A stretch of 22,476 nucleotides of DNA from an uncultured Bacilli bacterium (lineage in GTDB: Bacteria; Bacillota_I; Bacilli_A; RF39; UBA660): assembly GCA_910580135.1 (NCBI GenBank), contig CAJTXC010000011.1:1-22476 (forward strand), written 5' to 3'. A program made the translations under genes and the position numbers. The notes under the pieces are model-generated. The model worked only from the letters and a program-made list of their open reading frames with translations. It was not told the origin of the DNA and did no database searches. Positions 5,736 through 12,215 of this stretch are shown in pieces (positions within the stretch are counted from its first letter, which is position 1; the number at the start of each line of letters is the position of its first letter).

Positions 5736-6056
5736 ATGAATAATAAAATAAGTAACCCAAAAACAGATGTGCCTAATACACCAGAAATGAATGATAAGGA
5801 TTATATTACAACAATGCTTTCTATAGAAAAGGTAATGGCAAAAGATTATGCAGTTGCATTAACAGAAGCTAGTAATACTGATTTGTATAATGATTATTAT
5901 GATATGTTTGATGATGTAAGTAATATGCAAAGGGAAATATATAATTTAATGTTTAAAAAAGGTTGGTATTGTTTAGAAATGGCAGAAGAAAATAAAATAA
6001 CGCAAAAACTAAACACATTAGAGCAAGAATTACCACAATTGGAAAATAATAGTTAA
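5736..6056 (+). CDS. CotF-family spore coat protein
   Basis: The 106-residue product matches the CotF domain. From residue 19 it reads NDKDYITTMLSIEKVMAKDY, then ALTEASNTDLYNDYYDMFDD, and MQREIYNLMFKKGWY. This is the ferritin-like four-helix pattern of CotF with its closing G-W-Y. CotF-type proteins are deposited on the developing spore by the mother cell. A proline-rich N-terminal extension (NPKTDVPNTPEMN) precedes the domain. AAAGGAGA lies upstream of the ATG in the short gap to the preceding gene. It ends before a weak hairpin at 6076-6094. Confidence 0.88.
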   Translation: MNNKISNPKTDVPNTPEMNDKDYITTMLSIEKVMAKDYAVALTEASNTDLYNDYYDMFDDVSNMQREIYNLMFKKGWYCLEMAEENKITQKLNTLEQELPQLENNS

Positions 6057-6073
6057 AAAAATTGAATTTACTA

Positions 6074-6102
6074 TTGATTTTTATAAATCTTTTTGATATT
6101 AT
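6074..6102 (+). promoter_or_regulatory. Promoter of tRNA-Ala
   Basis: TTGATT (6074-6079) is followed after 17 bp by TATTAT (6097-6102). Confidence 0.7.
6076..6094 (+). terminator. Weak terminator of the coat operon
   Basis: GATTT (6076-6080) pairs with AAATC (6085-6089) around TTAT and is followed by T5. It overlaps the -35 box of the tRNA-Ala promoter. Confidence 0.5.
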
Positions 6103-6130
6103 TAATATGCATTCAGATTAATGCATATTA
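6103..6130 (+). repeat. 11-bp hairpin abutting the 5' end of tRNA-Ala
   Basis: TAATATGCATT (6103-6113) and AATGCATATTA (6120-6130) are perfect inverted repeats around CAGATT, ending three bases before the tRNA. There is no U-run, so it is not a normal terminator. The predicted start site falls inside its first arm, so it may be a DNA operator rather than an RNA hairpin. Confidence 0.55.
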
Positions 6131-6133
6131 TTT

Positions 6134-6210
6134 GGGGCTTTAGCTCAGCTGGCTAGAGCGCCTCGCTTGCACCGAGGAGGTCAGGGGTTCGAATCCCCTA
6201 AGCTCCACCA
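6134..6210 (+). tRNA. tRNA-Ala (TGC)
   Basis: A complete 77-nt cloverleaf. GGGGCTT pairs with AAGCTCC, the anticodon loop CTTGCAC carries TGC, the T-arm is GGGGTTCGAATCCCC, and CCA is encoded. It stands alone between its own promoter and terminator, not inside an rRNA operon. Confidence 0.97.
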
Positions 6211-6220
6211 TAATATAAAT

Positions 6221-6250
6221 AAACCACTTAGATATAGTGGTTTTAATTTT
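6221..6250 (+). terminator. Terminator of tRNA-Ala
   Basis: AAACCACT (6221-6228) pairs with AGTGGTTT (6236-6243) around a seven-base loop, followed by a T-rich stretch. Confidence 0.82.
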
Positions 6251-6261
6251 AAAATAAAGTA

Positions 6262-6286
6262 AGCTTAGGCGATTAGAACCTAAACC
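6262..6286 (-). pseudogene. Degenerate inverted copy of the tRNA-Ala 3' part
   Basis: The reverse complement of 6262-6280 matches 6186-6204 of tRNA-Ala (T-arm into acceptor stem) at 17 of 19 positions. It lies on the opposite strand 12 bp after the terminator hairpin region. The CCA end and the anticodon half are not recognisable, so it cannot make a tRNA. Confidence 0.7.
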
Positions 6287-6364
6287 AAAAATAGTGCTTA
6301 TATTGTAAAACTATGGTGTTTTAATAATTTTATTTATAAATTTTTAAAAAAAGTAAAAAAAATA

Positions 6365-6393
6365 TTGATTTTTTAATATTTATATAGTAGAAT
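6365..6393 (+). promoter_or_regulatory. Promoter of tRNA-Ile/tRNA-Glu
   Basis: TTGATT (6365-6370) is followed after 17 bp by TAGAAT (6388-6393). The leader before tRNA-Ile is about 25 nt. Confidence 0.72.
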
Positions 6394-6424
6394 TAAATAG
6401 TCAGTTTTACCAGTACTATGAAAT

Positions 6425-6501
<77 letters not shown>

Positions 6502-6518
6502 TTTTATATTTATAAACT

Positions 6519-6595
6519 GGCGCGTTGGTGAAGTGGTTTAACACACCGCCCTTTCACGGCGGCATTCATGGGTTCAAATCCCATACGCGTCACCA
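6519..6595 (+). tRNA. tRNA-Glu (TTC)
   Basis: A complete 77-nt cloverleaf. GGCGCGT pairs with ACGCGTC, the anticodon loop CTTTCAC carries TTC between CCGCC and GGCGG, and CCA is encoded. It is the last gene of the Ile-Glu unit. Confidence 0.97.
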
Positions 6596-6605
6596 TTTAG
6601 TTAAT

Positions 6606-6636
6606 AAAGTCTTTGATTAACGTCAAAGGCTTTTTA
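6606..6636 (+). terminator. Terminator of tRNA-Ile/Glu
   Basis: AGTCTTTGA (6608-6616) pairs with TCAAAGGCT (6623-6631) around TTAACG and runs into T5. Confidence 0.85.
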
Positions 6637-6643
6637 TTTTGTT

Positions 6644-6669
6644 CATGAATGCCAGGTGTGTTTAATCAC
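6644..6669 (-). pseudogene. Degenerate inverted copy of tRNA-Glu lacking the anticodon arm
   Basis: The sequence at 6644-6653 is the exact reverse complement of 6561-6570 (variable loop and T-stem), and 6655-6669 matches the reverse complement of 6533-6547 (D-arm) at 13 of 15 positions. The anticodon stem-loop that separates these in the tRNA is missing. It follows the terminator directly. Confidence 0.7.
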
Positions 6670-6677
6670 GATAAAAA

Positions 6678-6690
6678 GGTGAGCCTAAAT
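6678..6690 (-). pseudogene. Possible inverted fragment of the tRNA-Ile 3' end
   Basis: GGTGAGCCTAAAT is the reverse complement of 6488-6500 of tRNA-Ile at 11 of 13 positions. Its position beyond the inverted tRNA-Glu fragment mirrors the Ile-Glu gene order. Confidence 0.45.
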
Positions 6691-6724
6691 AAAAAAGATA
6701 TTTATTCTAAATAAATACCTTTTT
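6691..6724 (-). terminator. Terminator of the RodA-type gene pair
   Basis: AAAAAG plus TATTTATT (6692-6706) pair with AATAAATA plus CTTTTT (6710-6724), with one A/C mismatch. It overlaps the stop of the leftward gene ending at 6723 and is flanked by T-runs in both directions. Confidence 0.82.
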
Positions 6725-7589
6725 ATAAGAATGCACTTGATAATTCATCTTTTTTATTTTTTTCGCTAATAATACTTTTTATTTCCTCTTTTTTTGTTTT
6801 AAGGAATTCACTTAATTCTTTGTTATTAGCTGGTAACTCCCATTCGAGATTAACTATTAGTTTCATAATATCATCAGGTGCTTGAATACTAAATTCATTT
6901 TCTAAAAACGCTATAGTTTGTTCTGTAGTCATTTGTCCATTTCTTACCATTTCAAATGCTTGGGTACATCTTTGTTTTACCGATTCAAAATCAATACCAC
7001 GAAATGAAATAGGATCATTATTGCCAACTGTATTATTAATATCATTGTTAATTGAGATATTAGTTGGTAATTGTTGATTATTATTTATATTTATTATGTT
7101 TCTATTCAAAGCTGTTTTTGTTTCATTTATCAGTTCTTCATTTAATCGTGTTACTTCGTTACATAATTTATTGAAACTGTTTTTAGTGTAATATATAATT
7201 TCTTCTAACATACGACTATTAATTGATAATCTTACTAAATCTCTTTTAATTTCGCTAAAAGCATCGGGTAAAGATATCCTTTTCATTCGTTGCTTAATTT
7301 GATCAATCTCATATTCTGTATGCTCAGTAGTCCAATTGGTTTTCTTCGCGTTTGAAATTAAATCAACTAGATCTATCATAAATTTTTTATATTTAGAATA
7401 TTCTTTTAGCATATAAATTATATTGTCAGTTATTCTTTCTATGTTTATTTTATAACCATTTCTTTTTGAAACATCATATAATTTATTAGCTATATTATTA
7501 GTAAACTTTTTAAATGCGAATTCATATTTATTTTTAAAATCTTCTTTTAACACATCCATATCTCTTGCTACTTTTTCATAATCGTACAT
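6723..7589 (-). CDS. Unknown, mostly helical protein downstream of the RodA-type gene
   Basis: I do not recognise this 288-residue protein. It has no membrane segment or signal peptide. Residues 1-165 are charged and helical, with coiled-coil-like stretches; a low-complexity linker rich in Asn (NIININNN and following) covers about residues 168-190. A compact C-terminal domain with FRGIDFESVKQRCTQAFEMV, then MTTEQTIAFLENEF and an LEWELP stretch, precedes a lysine-rich tail. I use the ATG at 7589 because AGAGGTGG sits just before it, giving 16 residues less than the longest frame. It follows the SEDS gene by about 60 bp on the same strand and shares its terminator, so a wall-synthesis or division link is possible but unproven. 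Confidence 0.7.
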   Translation of the reverse strand: MYDYEKVARDMDVLKEDFKNKYEFAFKKFTNNIANKLYDVSKRNGYKINIERITDNIIYMLKEYSKYKKFMIDLVDLISNAKKTNWTTEHTEYEIDQIKQRMKRISLPDAFSEIKRDLVRLSINSRMLEEIIYYTKNSFNKLCNEVTRLNEELINETKTALNRNIININNNQQLPTNISINNDINNTVGNNDPISFRGIDFESVKQRCTQAFEMVRNGQMTTEQTIAFLENEFSIQAPDDIMKLIVNLEWELPANNKELSEFLKTKKEEIKSIISEKNKKDELSSAFL

Positions 7590-7648
7590 ACTAACCACCT
7601 CTACAATAATCATATAACAATTATCATTTATAAGCAATTAATTGTTAT

Positions 7649-8755
7649 TTAATTTACATAATCTTTTTTATAATTTAAAATTAATGCAATTCCTAACATA
7701 TAACTAAGTAATGATGAACCACCATAGCTAATAAAGGGAAGTGTAATACCAGTTATTGGAAGTAAACCAATATTCATTCCAATATTTTGAATTTGCTGAT
7801 ATAGTATCATGGTAAAAAATCCTAAAATAATATACTTATGCATTTTATTACCTGTTTTATCAGCTAATTTTAATAGACCGTAATCAAAAACTATTATTCC
7901 TATAATTAATATTAATGTACCAATTAATCCGAAATTACTTGAAAATACAGAAAATATAAAATCAGTATGGGATTCTGGAATATAAATAGGCGTGTTTCCT
8001 ATTCCAAAACCAAATAATCCTGCTGCTTTTATTGCGGCTATTGCGTTTGTAAGTTGCATTCCACTTTTATTGGACCAGTCAAGCAATCTATCTATTCTGT
8101 AGAAAAATGATGTCCCAAATAAATTAATAAATGCATCTTGATAGTTAAAGTAAAAATATAAAAATAATCCTAAGAAAACTGCTGCAATTAAAATAATCAT
8201 AAAGAAAATACTTTTTTTAATACCGTATATAAATAACATAACAAAAGATATTAAAAAATATATAATTACCATACCAGTATCTGGTTCTAAAAAGGTAAGT
8301 ACACTTGGTATTAACGTTGTAATAAAGATGATAAAAAATAGTATTAAATCACTTTTGAAAGTTCCTTTAGGATATTTTTTGTTATGTATTTGAAATATCT
8401 TTGCATTCACTAAAATTAGTATTAGCTTCATGAATTCACTAGGTTGCACAGAACCAATGCCGGGTAAAATTAACCAACATTTAGAACCATTAATCTCCGT
8501 TCCGAAAATGAGTAACAAAAGAAGTAATATATTACCAAATAAGTAAAAGTAAAATGCTAGATTAGTTATGGATTCTAAATTTTTATTCATGGTTATTATT
8601 AAAATGGCAAATCCTATCAAATACCACATTACTTGTTTAGTAACTATTTGATTTCCAGATAGATTTGAAGAAGCACTGTATATAGAAGTTACGCTTATTA
8701 TAAAAAATAAAATTAATGGAATAATAATCATATAATAAGTTTTATTTTTTTTCAT
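7649..8755 (-). CDS. SEDS-family peptidoglycan glycosyltransferase, RodA type
   Basis: SEDS proteins polymerise lipid II into glycan strands at the cytoplasmic membrane, together with a class B penicillin-binding protein. The 368-residue product has about ten membrane segments. Conserved parts include INGSKCWLILPG with the following QPSEFMK (residues 104-110), FLEPDTGM (155-162), PESHTDFIFS with the catalytic-type Asp265, and NIGMNIGLLPITGITLPF followed by SYGGSS (residues 343-348). The GLLPITGI wording and the absence of long tails favour RodA over FtsW, though SpoVE-like roles in a spore former cannot be excluded. AAGGTGGTG lies before the ATG. No penicillin-binding protein gene is next to it. 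Confidence 0.9.
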   Translation of the reverse strand: MKKNKTYYMIIIPLILFFIISVTSIYSASSNLSGNQIVTKQVMWYLIGFAILIITMNKNLESITNLAFYFYLFGNILLLLLLIFGTEINGSKCWLILPGIGSVQPSEFMKLILILVNAKIFQIHNKKYPKGTFKSDLILFFIIFITTLIPSVLTFLEPDTGMVIIYFLISFVMLFIYGIKKSIFFMIILIAAVFLGLFLYFYFNYQDAFINLFGTSFFYRIDRLLDWSNKSGMQLTNAIAAIKAAGLFGFGIGNTPIYIPESHTDFIFSVFSSNFGLIGTLILIIGIIVFDYGLLKLADKTGNKMHKYIILGFFTMILYQQIQNIGMNIGLLPITGITLPFISYGGSSLLSYMLGIALILNYKKDYVN

Positions 8756-8817
8756 TATTTCACCACCTTAAGGTATTTTAAATTAATTTTTTCATAAACT
8801 TATATGGGAGGATGGTT

Positions 8818-9153
8818 ATGAAAGACAAATTTCCGGAAATTTATAAAAGAAAAATAGAAAATCTAAAATCAAAAGTCCAAAAGGATTTTTATTATCATGC
8901 AGAAGCCGAAAGAAATGAATCAAAGTCTATCGAAAAAAAAGTTATTAATGATAATAAAGAAAATAAAATAAGTTTGATAGATAAAATAAATAATATATTT
9001 AAAAGACCAGATTTTGTTTATCAAGCAGATGTTAATATTATGTACAAAAATGGTGAAAATATAGATAAAAAAATTATTGGTATAAAAGAAAATTATTTAC
9101 TTACTCAAAACGGCGAAAAAATACATATAAATGATATTTCTGATATAAAATAA
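8818..9153 (+). CDS. Small charged protein of unknown function
   Basis: A 111-residue soluble protein that I do not recognise. The first 60 residues are a lysine- and glutamate-rich helical region (IYKRKIENLKSKVQKDFYYH). The last 45 look like a compact beta domain (FVYQADVNIMYKNGE, then IIGIKENYLLTQNGEKIHI and NDISDI), reminiscent of small Sm-like or PRC-barrel folds but without a signature. The ATG at 8818 has GGGAGG at proper spacing; the ATG two codons earlier would touch it. It is divergent from the RodA-type gene and ends in a terminator shared with the convergent coat gene. Confidence 0.65.
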   Translation: MKDKFPEIYKRKIENLKSKVQKDFYYHAEAERNESKSIEKKVINDNKENKISLIDKINNIFKRPDFVYQADVNIMYKNGENIDKKIIGIKENYLLTQNGEKIHINDISDIK

Positions 9154-9180
9154 AAGACCACGTTTTTGTGGCCTTTTATT
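9152..9180. terminator. Bidirectional terminator between 8818-9153 and the CotY/CotZ-like gene
   Basis: AAAAG-CCAC (9152-9161, one A/C mismatch) pairs with GTGG-CTTTT (9168-9177). It has A/T runs on both sides and lies between two convergent stop codons. Confidence 0.85.
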
Positions 9181-9181
9181 T

Positions 9182-9589
9182 TTAAACACCTTCTACGAAA
9201 GTATCACCTAAGCATTTAATGCTGCATAAACAATCTGTATTTACAGTGAAAAATGAGTTTGTAGCAGTGTATGTTGCTGTTTCAGGATTATATGTTAATA
9301 CTCTTAAAGTAGCACAACATTCATCAACTTTTTCTACTCTAAATATATTTGAAGTAGTAGTTTCACCTGGTGTGTTAGATACTGGCATTGTAACAGGTGT
9401 TCCGTTACAAGTGTACAAAGTTACTGGTCTTGTGTTAAAGTCTGTTGATGCACTAGGACCAAAGAAAGCTCTTGTACAAGTTTCTAAGCAAGAGTCACCT
9501 GGACATACTTCGCTTTGAAGAATGTTTATAACCTTTAGTATTTCAGCAATACAATTGCATTTTGAACCTGAGTTAGAATTGTTACACAT
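9182..9589 (-). CDS. CotY/CotZ-family spore coat protein
   Basis: The 135-residue product is cysteine-rich (13 cysteines) and follows the CotY/CotZ pattern. CNCIAEILKVINILQ is at the N-terminus, then a CPGDSCLETC cluster and FFGP. NTRPVTLYTCNGTPV follows, then FRVEKVDECCATLRVL (residues 83-98), and near the end FFTVNTDCLCSIKCLGD. These proteins crosslink into the outer spore coat or exosporium crust through disulfides. I chose the ATG at 9589 because AAGGGTG precedes it; the longer frame adds 22 residues without a ribosome site. It stands alone, convergent with the small gene at 8818. Confidence 0.92.
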   Translation of the reverse strand: MCNNSNSGSKCNCIAEILKVINILQSEVCPGDSCLETCTRAFFGPSASTDFNTRPVTLYTCNGTPVTMPVSNTPGETTTSNIFRVEKVDECCATLRVLTYNPETATYTATNSFFTVNTDCLCSIKCLGDTFVEGV

Positions 9590-9763
9590 AATATTCACCC
9601 TTTCTATCTTTTTCATTAGTATATTATTCGGAATATGATAAATAGTGCAAGTCAAATGTCCCTTTTTTATTGTTATTTAAAAACTTAATATTGATTTATC
9701 AGTATTTTTCTTTTGCTTGCTTTTTTTGCAAACTTGTTATATAATTCCAAGTAGGGTGATGAT

Positions 9764-10078
9764 ATGTTAAAATACATTATTATTCTTGTTGTTTTAATAA
9801 TAATAGCTTTAGTAGTTATAAAGGCAAGTAAACCAGATTTTAAATATGAAGCAAACAAATTAGTAGAATATCTAGGTGGTATAAAAAATATTACTAACAT
9901 GGAAGTTAGTGTATCAAGGTTTAAAGTTACTTTAAAAGATCCATCACTTGTTAATAAAGTAGGTATACAAAAGCTTGGCGCAAGGGGAATAGTAGAAATA
10001 GATAACACTATGAAAATTATTTTTCAAGATGATGCTAAAAAACTAAAAAAGTGCATTGAACAATTAAATGAAGAGTAA
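9764..10078 (+). CDS. Membrane-anchored EIIB-like domain without the phospho-cysteine
   Basis: Residues 1-21 form a single membrane anchor. The remaining ~80 residues follow the glucose-type PTS EIIB domain: YEANKLVEYLGGIKNITN, then VSRFKVTLKDPSLV, KLGARGIVEIDNTMKIIFQ and a last helix. In true EIIB the phosphorylated cysteine sits in a D-x-C-x-T-R-L-R motif; here the aligned segment reads E-V-S-V-S-R-F-K, so Ser49 replaces the cysteine. No EIIC or EIIA is nearby. It therefore cannot transfer phosphate in the usual way and may be a sensor or scaffold. GTAGGGTGATG precedes the ATG, and a TATAAT lies at 9740-9745. Confidence 0.78.
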   Translation: MLKYIIILVVLIIIALVVIKASKPDFKYEANKLVEYLGGIKNITNMEVSVSRFKVTLKDPSLVNKVGIQKLGARGIVEIDNTMKIIFQDDAKKLKKCIEQLNEE

Positions 10079-10110
10079 ATTTTTACAAAAAAACTAAATA
10101 ACAAACAAAA

Positions 10111-10144
10111 TTCGACAAAATTCAACACGGAAGTATTATATAAT
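10111..10144 (+). promoter_or_regulatory. Promoter with tandem Spo0A-box-like sites for the KinB-like kinase
   Basis: TTCGACA (10111-10117) matches the 0A-box consensus exactly. TTCAACA (10121-10127), one base different, follows at a 10-bp period on the same face of the helix. TATAAT (10139-10144) lies 11 bp after the second box, which takes the place of a -35 element. Confidence 0.6.
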
Positions 10145-10169
10145 CTCTTTTAGGGAAAGGGGGATTATA

Positions 10170-11384
10170 ATGATTACTTCTGTGTTTTTAAATATGATGT
10201 GTTTGTTATTTCCATTTTGTTGTTATTTTATTTATTTAATATATAGTAAAGCTATCTATGAAAAAGAAAAGTTAATATTTTTAGATTTGGCGCTATTTAG
10301 TAGTTTTTACTTATGTAATAGATTTGGTATTTTAAATTCTGATTTGTGCTTTTTAATAAATGTACCGCTTTTAATATCAATATGTAAAAAAAGACTTTTT
10401 CCAACTATTTTATTATCAATTGGTTGTGCCTTTGTATCATCTAATATTTACGAAGTAAATGTTTTTATAATTTTAATGGAATATTTAATAATAATTATGT
10501 TTTGTTATTTAAGTAAATATAAAACATATAACATTTTCTTAGTTGTAAAACTTATATATACAATATTTATTATGATTATTTTGCCTAGCAAAATAATATG
10601 TTTCAATAATATGGGTCGTATTGTAATTATTGGAATAGTTATGTATTTAACGTTTTACTTAGTTATTTTGTTTTATGGAAAGATAGATACAATTGTAAAA
10701 ATGTATTCTTCATTAAGAGAAATAACAAAAGAAAAGCAGTTGTATGAATCTTTATTTAAAATAACTCATGAAATAAAAAATCCGCTTGCGGTATGTAAGG
10801 GTTATTTAGAAATGTTTGATATTAATAACGCTGCAAAAGCAAATAGATACGTTGGTATAATAAATCAAGAAATTGATAGAACGCTTTTACTTCTTAAAGA
10901 TTTTTCTGATGTATCTAAATTAAATATAGAAAAAAACATTATGGAAGTTAATATGCTTTTAGAAGACGTTTGTGACGAATCAAAAATGATATTTAAAAGT
11001 AACATGAAATTCAAATATAATATAAGTGATGATGAAGTATATATAAATGGAGATTATAATAGATTAAAACAAGTTTTGATAAATGTTATAAAAAATGCTA
11101 AAGAAGCGATTGGAGAAAATGGTATCGTTAGTTTAAAAGCTAAAACATTTAAAAACAATTATATTATAACAATAAAGGATAACGGAATTGGAATGGACAA
11201 AGAAACAGCAAAAAAAATTGGTACAGCATTTTATACAACAAAGAAAAATGGTACTGGTCTTGGTGTTTGCTTTTCAAAGGAAATAATAGAAAAGCATGGT
11301 GGAACAATGGAATACATTTCAAAAGAAAAAAAAGGAACTACAGTTAAAATAATATTACCAATAAATAAAACATCTACAAACTAA
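10170..11384 (+). CDS. Membrane sensor histidine kinase, KinB-like (sporulation)
   Basis: The 404-residue product has about six membrane helices in residues 1-170, with no extracellular sensor domain, then a cytoplasmic kinase. The dimerisation domain carries ITHEIKNPLAVCKGYLEM with the phosphorylated His200. The ATP-binding domain shows the N box NVIKNAKEAI (residues 305-314), G1 DNGIGMD (337-343), F box FYTTKKNGTG and G2 GTGLGV (361-366). The HEIKNPL start and six-helix sensor are typical of KinB and other kinases that feed phosphate to Spo0F or Spo0A. No response regulator gene is adjacent, as for most sporulation kinases. The start has AAAGGGGG upstream, and the promoter carries Spo0A-box-like sites. 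Its last codons form one arm of a terminator. Confidence 0.88.
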   Translation: MITSVFLNMMCLLFPFCCYFIYLIYSKAIYEKEKLIFLDLALFSSFYLCNRFGILNSDLCFLINVPLLISICKKRLFPTILLSIGCAFVSSNIYEVNVFIILMEYLIIIMFCYLSKYKTYNIFLVVKLIYTIFIMIILPSKIICFNNMGRIVIIGIVMYLTFYLVILFYGKIDTIVKMYSSLREITKEKQLYESLFKITHEIKNPLAVCKGYLEMFDINNAAKANRYVGIINQEIDRTLLLLKDFSDVSKLNIEKNIMEVNMLLEDVCDESKMIFKSNMKFKYNISDDEVYINGDYNRLKQVLINVIKNAKEAIGENGIVSLKAKTFKNNYIITIKDNGIGMDKETAKKIGTAFYTTKKNGTGLGVCFSKEIIEKHGGTMEYISKEKKGTTVKIILPINKTSTN

Positions 11385-11398
11385 GTAGATGTTTTATT
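11364..11398. terminator. Perfect 14-bp bidirectional terminator with overlapping stop codons
   Basis: AATAAAACATCTAC (11364-11377) pairs with GTAGATGTTTTATT (11385-11398) around seven bases. The loop holds both stop codons, TAA (11382-11384) of the kinase and TAG read leftward (11383-11381) of the phosphoesterase. Confidence 0.95.
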
Positions 11399-12214
11399 TA
11401 ATCTGTATAAAAATATTGTTGGATGATTAAATAATCTTATATTAATGTTACTTGTGCCAATTCCTGGATTAACATATAATTTGGTATTTCCAATTTTTTG
11501 ATAACTTTTTTTGTATTTGCTACTAATAAATAACTCTTTTATTTTAGGTAAATTAATTTGTCCATTATGCGTATGGCCTGCTATTGCCATATCAAAATTA
11601 TAATCTTTTACGTTATCAAAGTCATCAGGATTGTGAAGTGCTAATATTTTAAATTGATTAGTGTTTTCATTAGTTTCAAAATATTCTTTTGCTCCGTCTT
11701 TTGAGATCAATAAAAGTGGTTTATTATCAGATGAATAAATGTTTTGAGGGTTATTATCTAAATTTATAAAACCAGATAAATCAAGTATTGAAGTAGCTTC
11801 ATCAAAATCTTCTTCACCAGTAACATAATATTTTCCTAACTCAGCGTTTATTTTATTAAGTTCTTTTTTTAATAAAACTTTTTCATCGTTTGATAAATTA
11901 TATCTTTGGTTTATTAAATCTCCAGTAAATATTACGATGTCAGGTTTTGTTTCGTTAACTTTTTTAACTATCTTTATCACATCGTTACCATTTACCGTAG
12001 AACCAAAATGTAAGTCTGATATTTGAAGGATTTTTAATCCGTCCATTGAGGCATTTATTTTACTCGAAGATATTTTATATTCTTTAATAAATATTCCTTT
12101 TGGGCCAATGAAAAATATATATAATATTATAATTAAAAAAAATAAGAATAGTTTAACTTGCCATTTTAATTTTCTTTTAACTTTCTTTTCCTTTTTATCT
12201 TCTTCTTTTTTCAT
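11381..12214 (-). CDS. Membrane-anchored calcineurin-like metallophosphoesterase, altered GNHD motif
   Basis: The 277-residue product has a lysine-rich N-terminus, one membrane anchor at about residues 20-37, and a metallophosphoesterase domain of the YkuE/YaeI type. ISDLHF (Asp67, His69), FTGDLIN (Asp99), LALHNPDD (His194) and AGHTHNGQ (His214, His216) are all present, so most metal ligands remain. The third motif, normally GNHD/E with a metal-bridging Asn and a catalytic His, reads GEED (residues 133-136). This may change or abolish hydrolysis. Family members act on cell-surface or nucleotide phosphoesters. GGAGGT sits at the end of the upstream protease gene, one base before it, so the two are translationally coupled. 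Confidence 0.88.
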   Translation of the reverse strand: MKKEEDKKEKKVKRKLKWQVKLFLFFLIIILYIFFIGPKGIFIKEYKISSSKINASMDGLKILQISDLHFGSTVNGNDVIKIVKKVNETKPDIVIFTGDLINQRYNLSNDEKVLLKKELNKINAELGKYYVTGEEDFDEATSILDLSGFINLDNNPQNIYSSDNKPLLLISKDGAKEYFETNENTNQFKILALHNPDDFDNVKDYNFDMAIAGHTHNGQINLPKIKELFISSKYKKSYQKIGNTKLYVNPGIGTSNINIRLFNHPTIFLYRLNKTST

Positions 12215-12215
12215 A

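Noticed and set aside
9219..9518. 99-codon rightward frame opposite the CotY/CotZ-like gene
   Set aside because: It is the antisense of a clear cysteine-rich coat protein and has no ribosome site.
9685..10008. 107-codon leftward frame opposite the EIIB-like gene
   Set aside because: It overlaps a gene with recognisable domain sequence and good ribosome site; its own product shows no family features.
10972..10978. Other TGNCGAA-like matches (for example 4371, 793, 10972)
   Set aside because: They lie inside coding sequence with no promoter nearby and are expected by chance.
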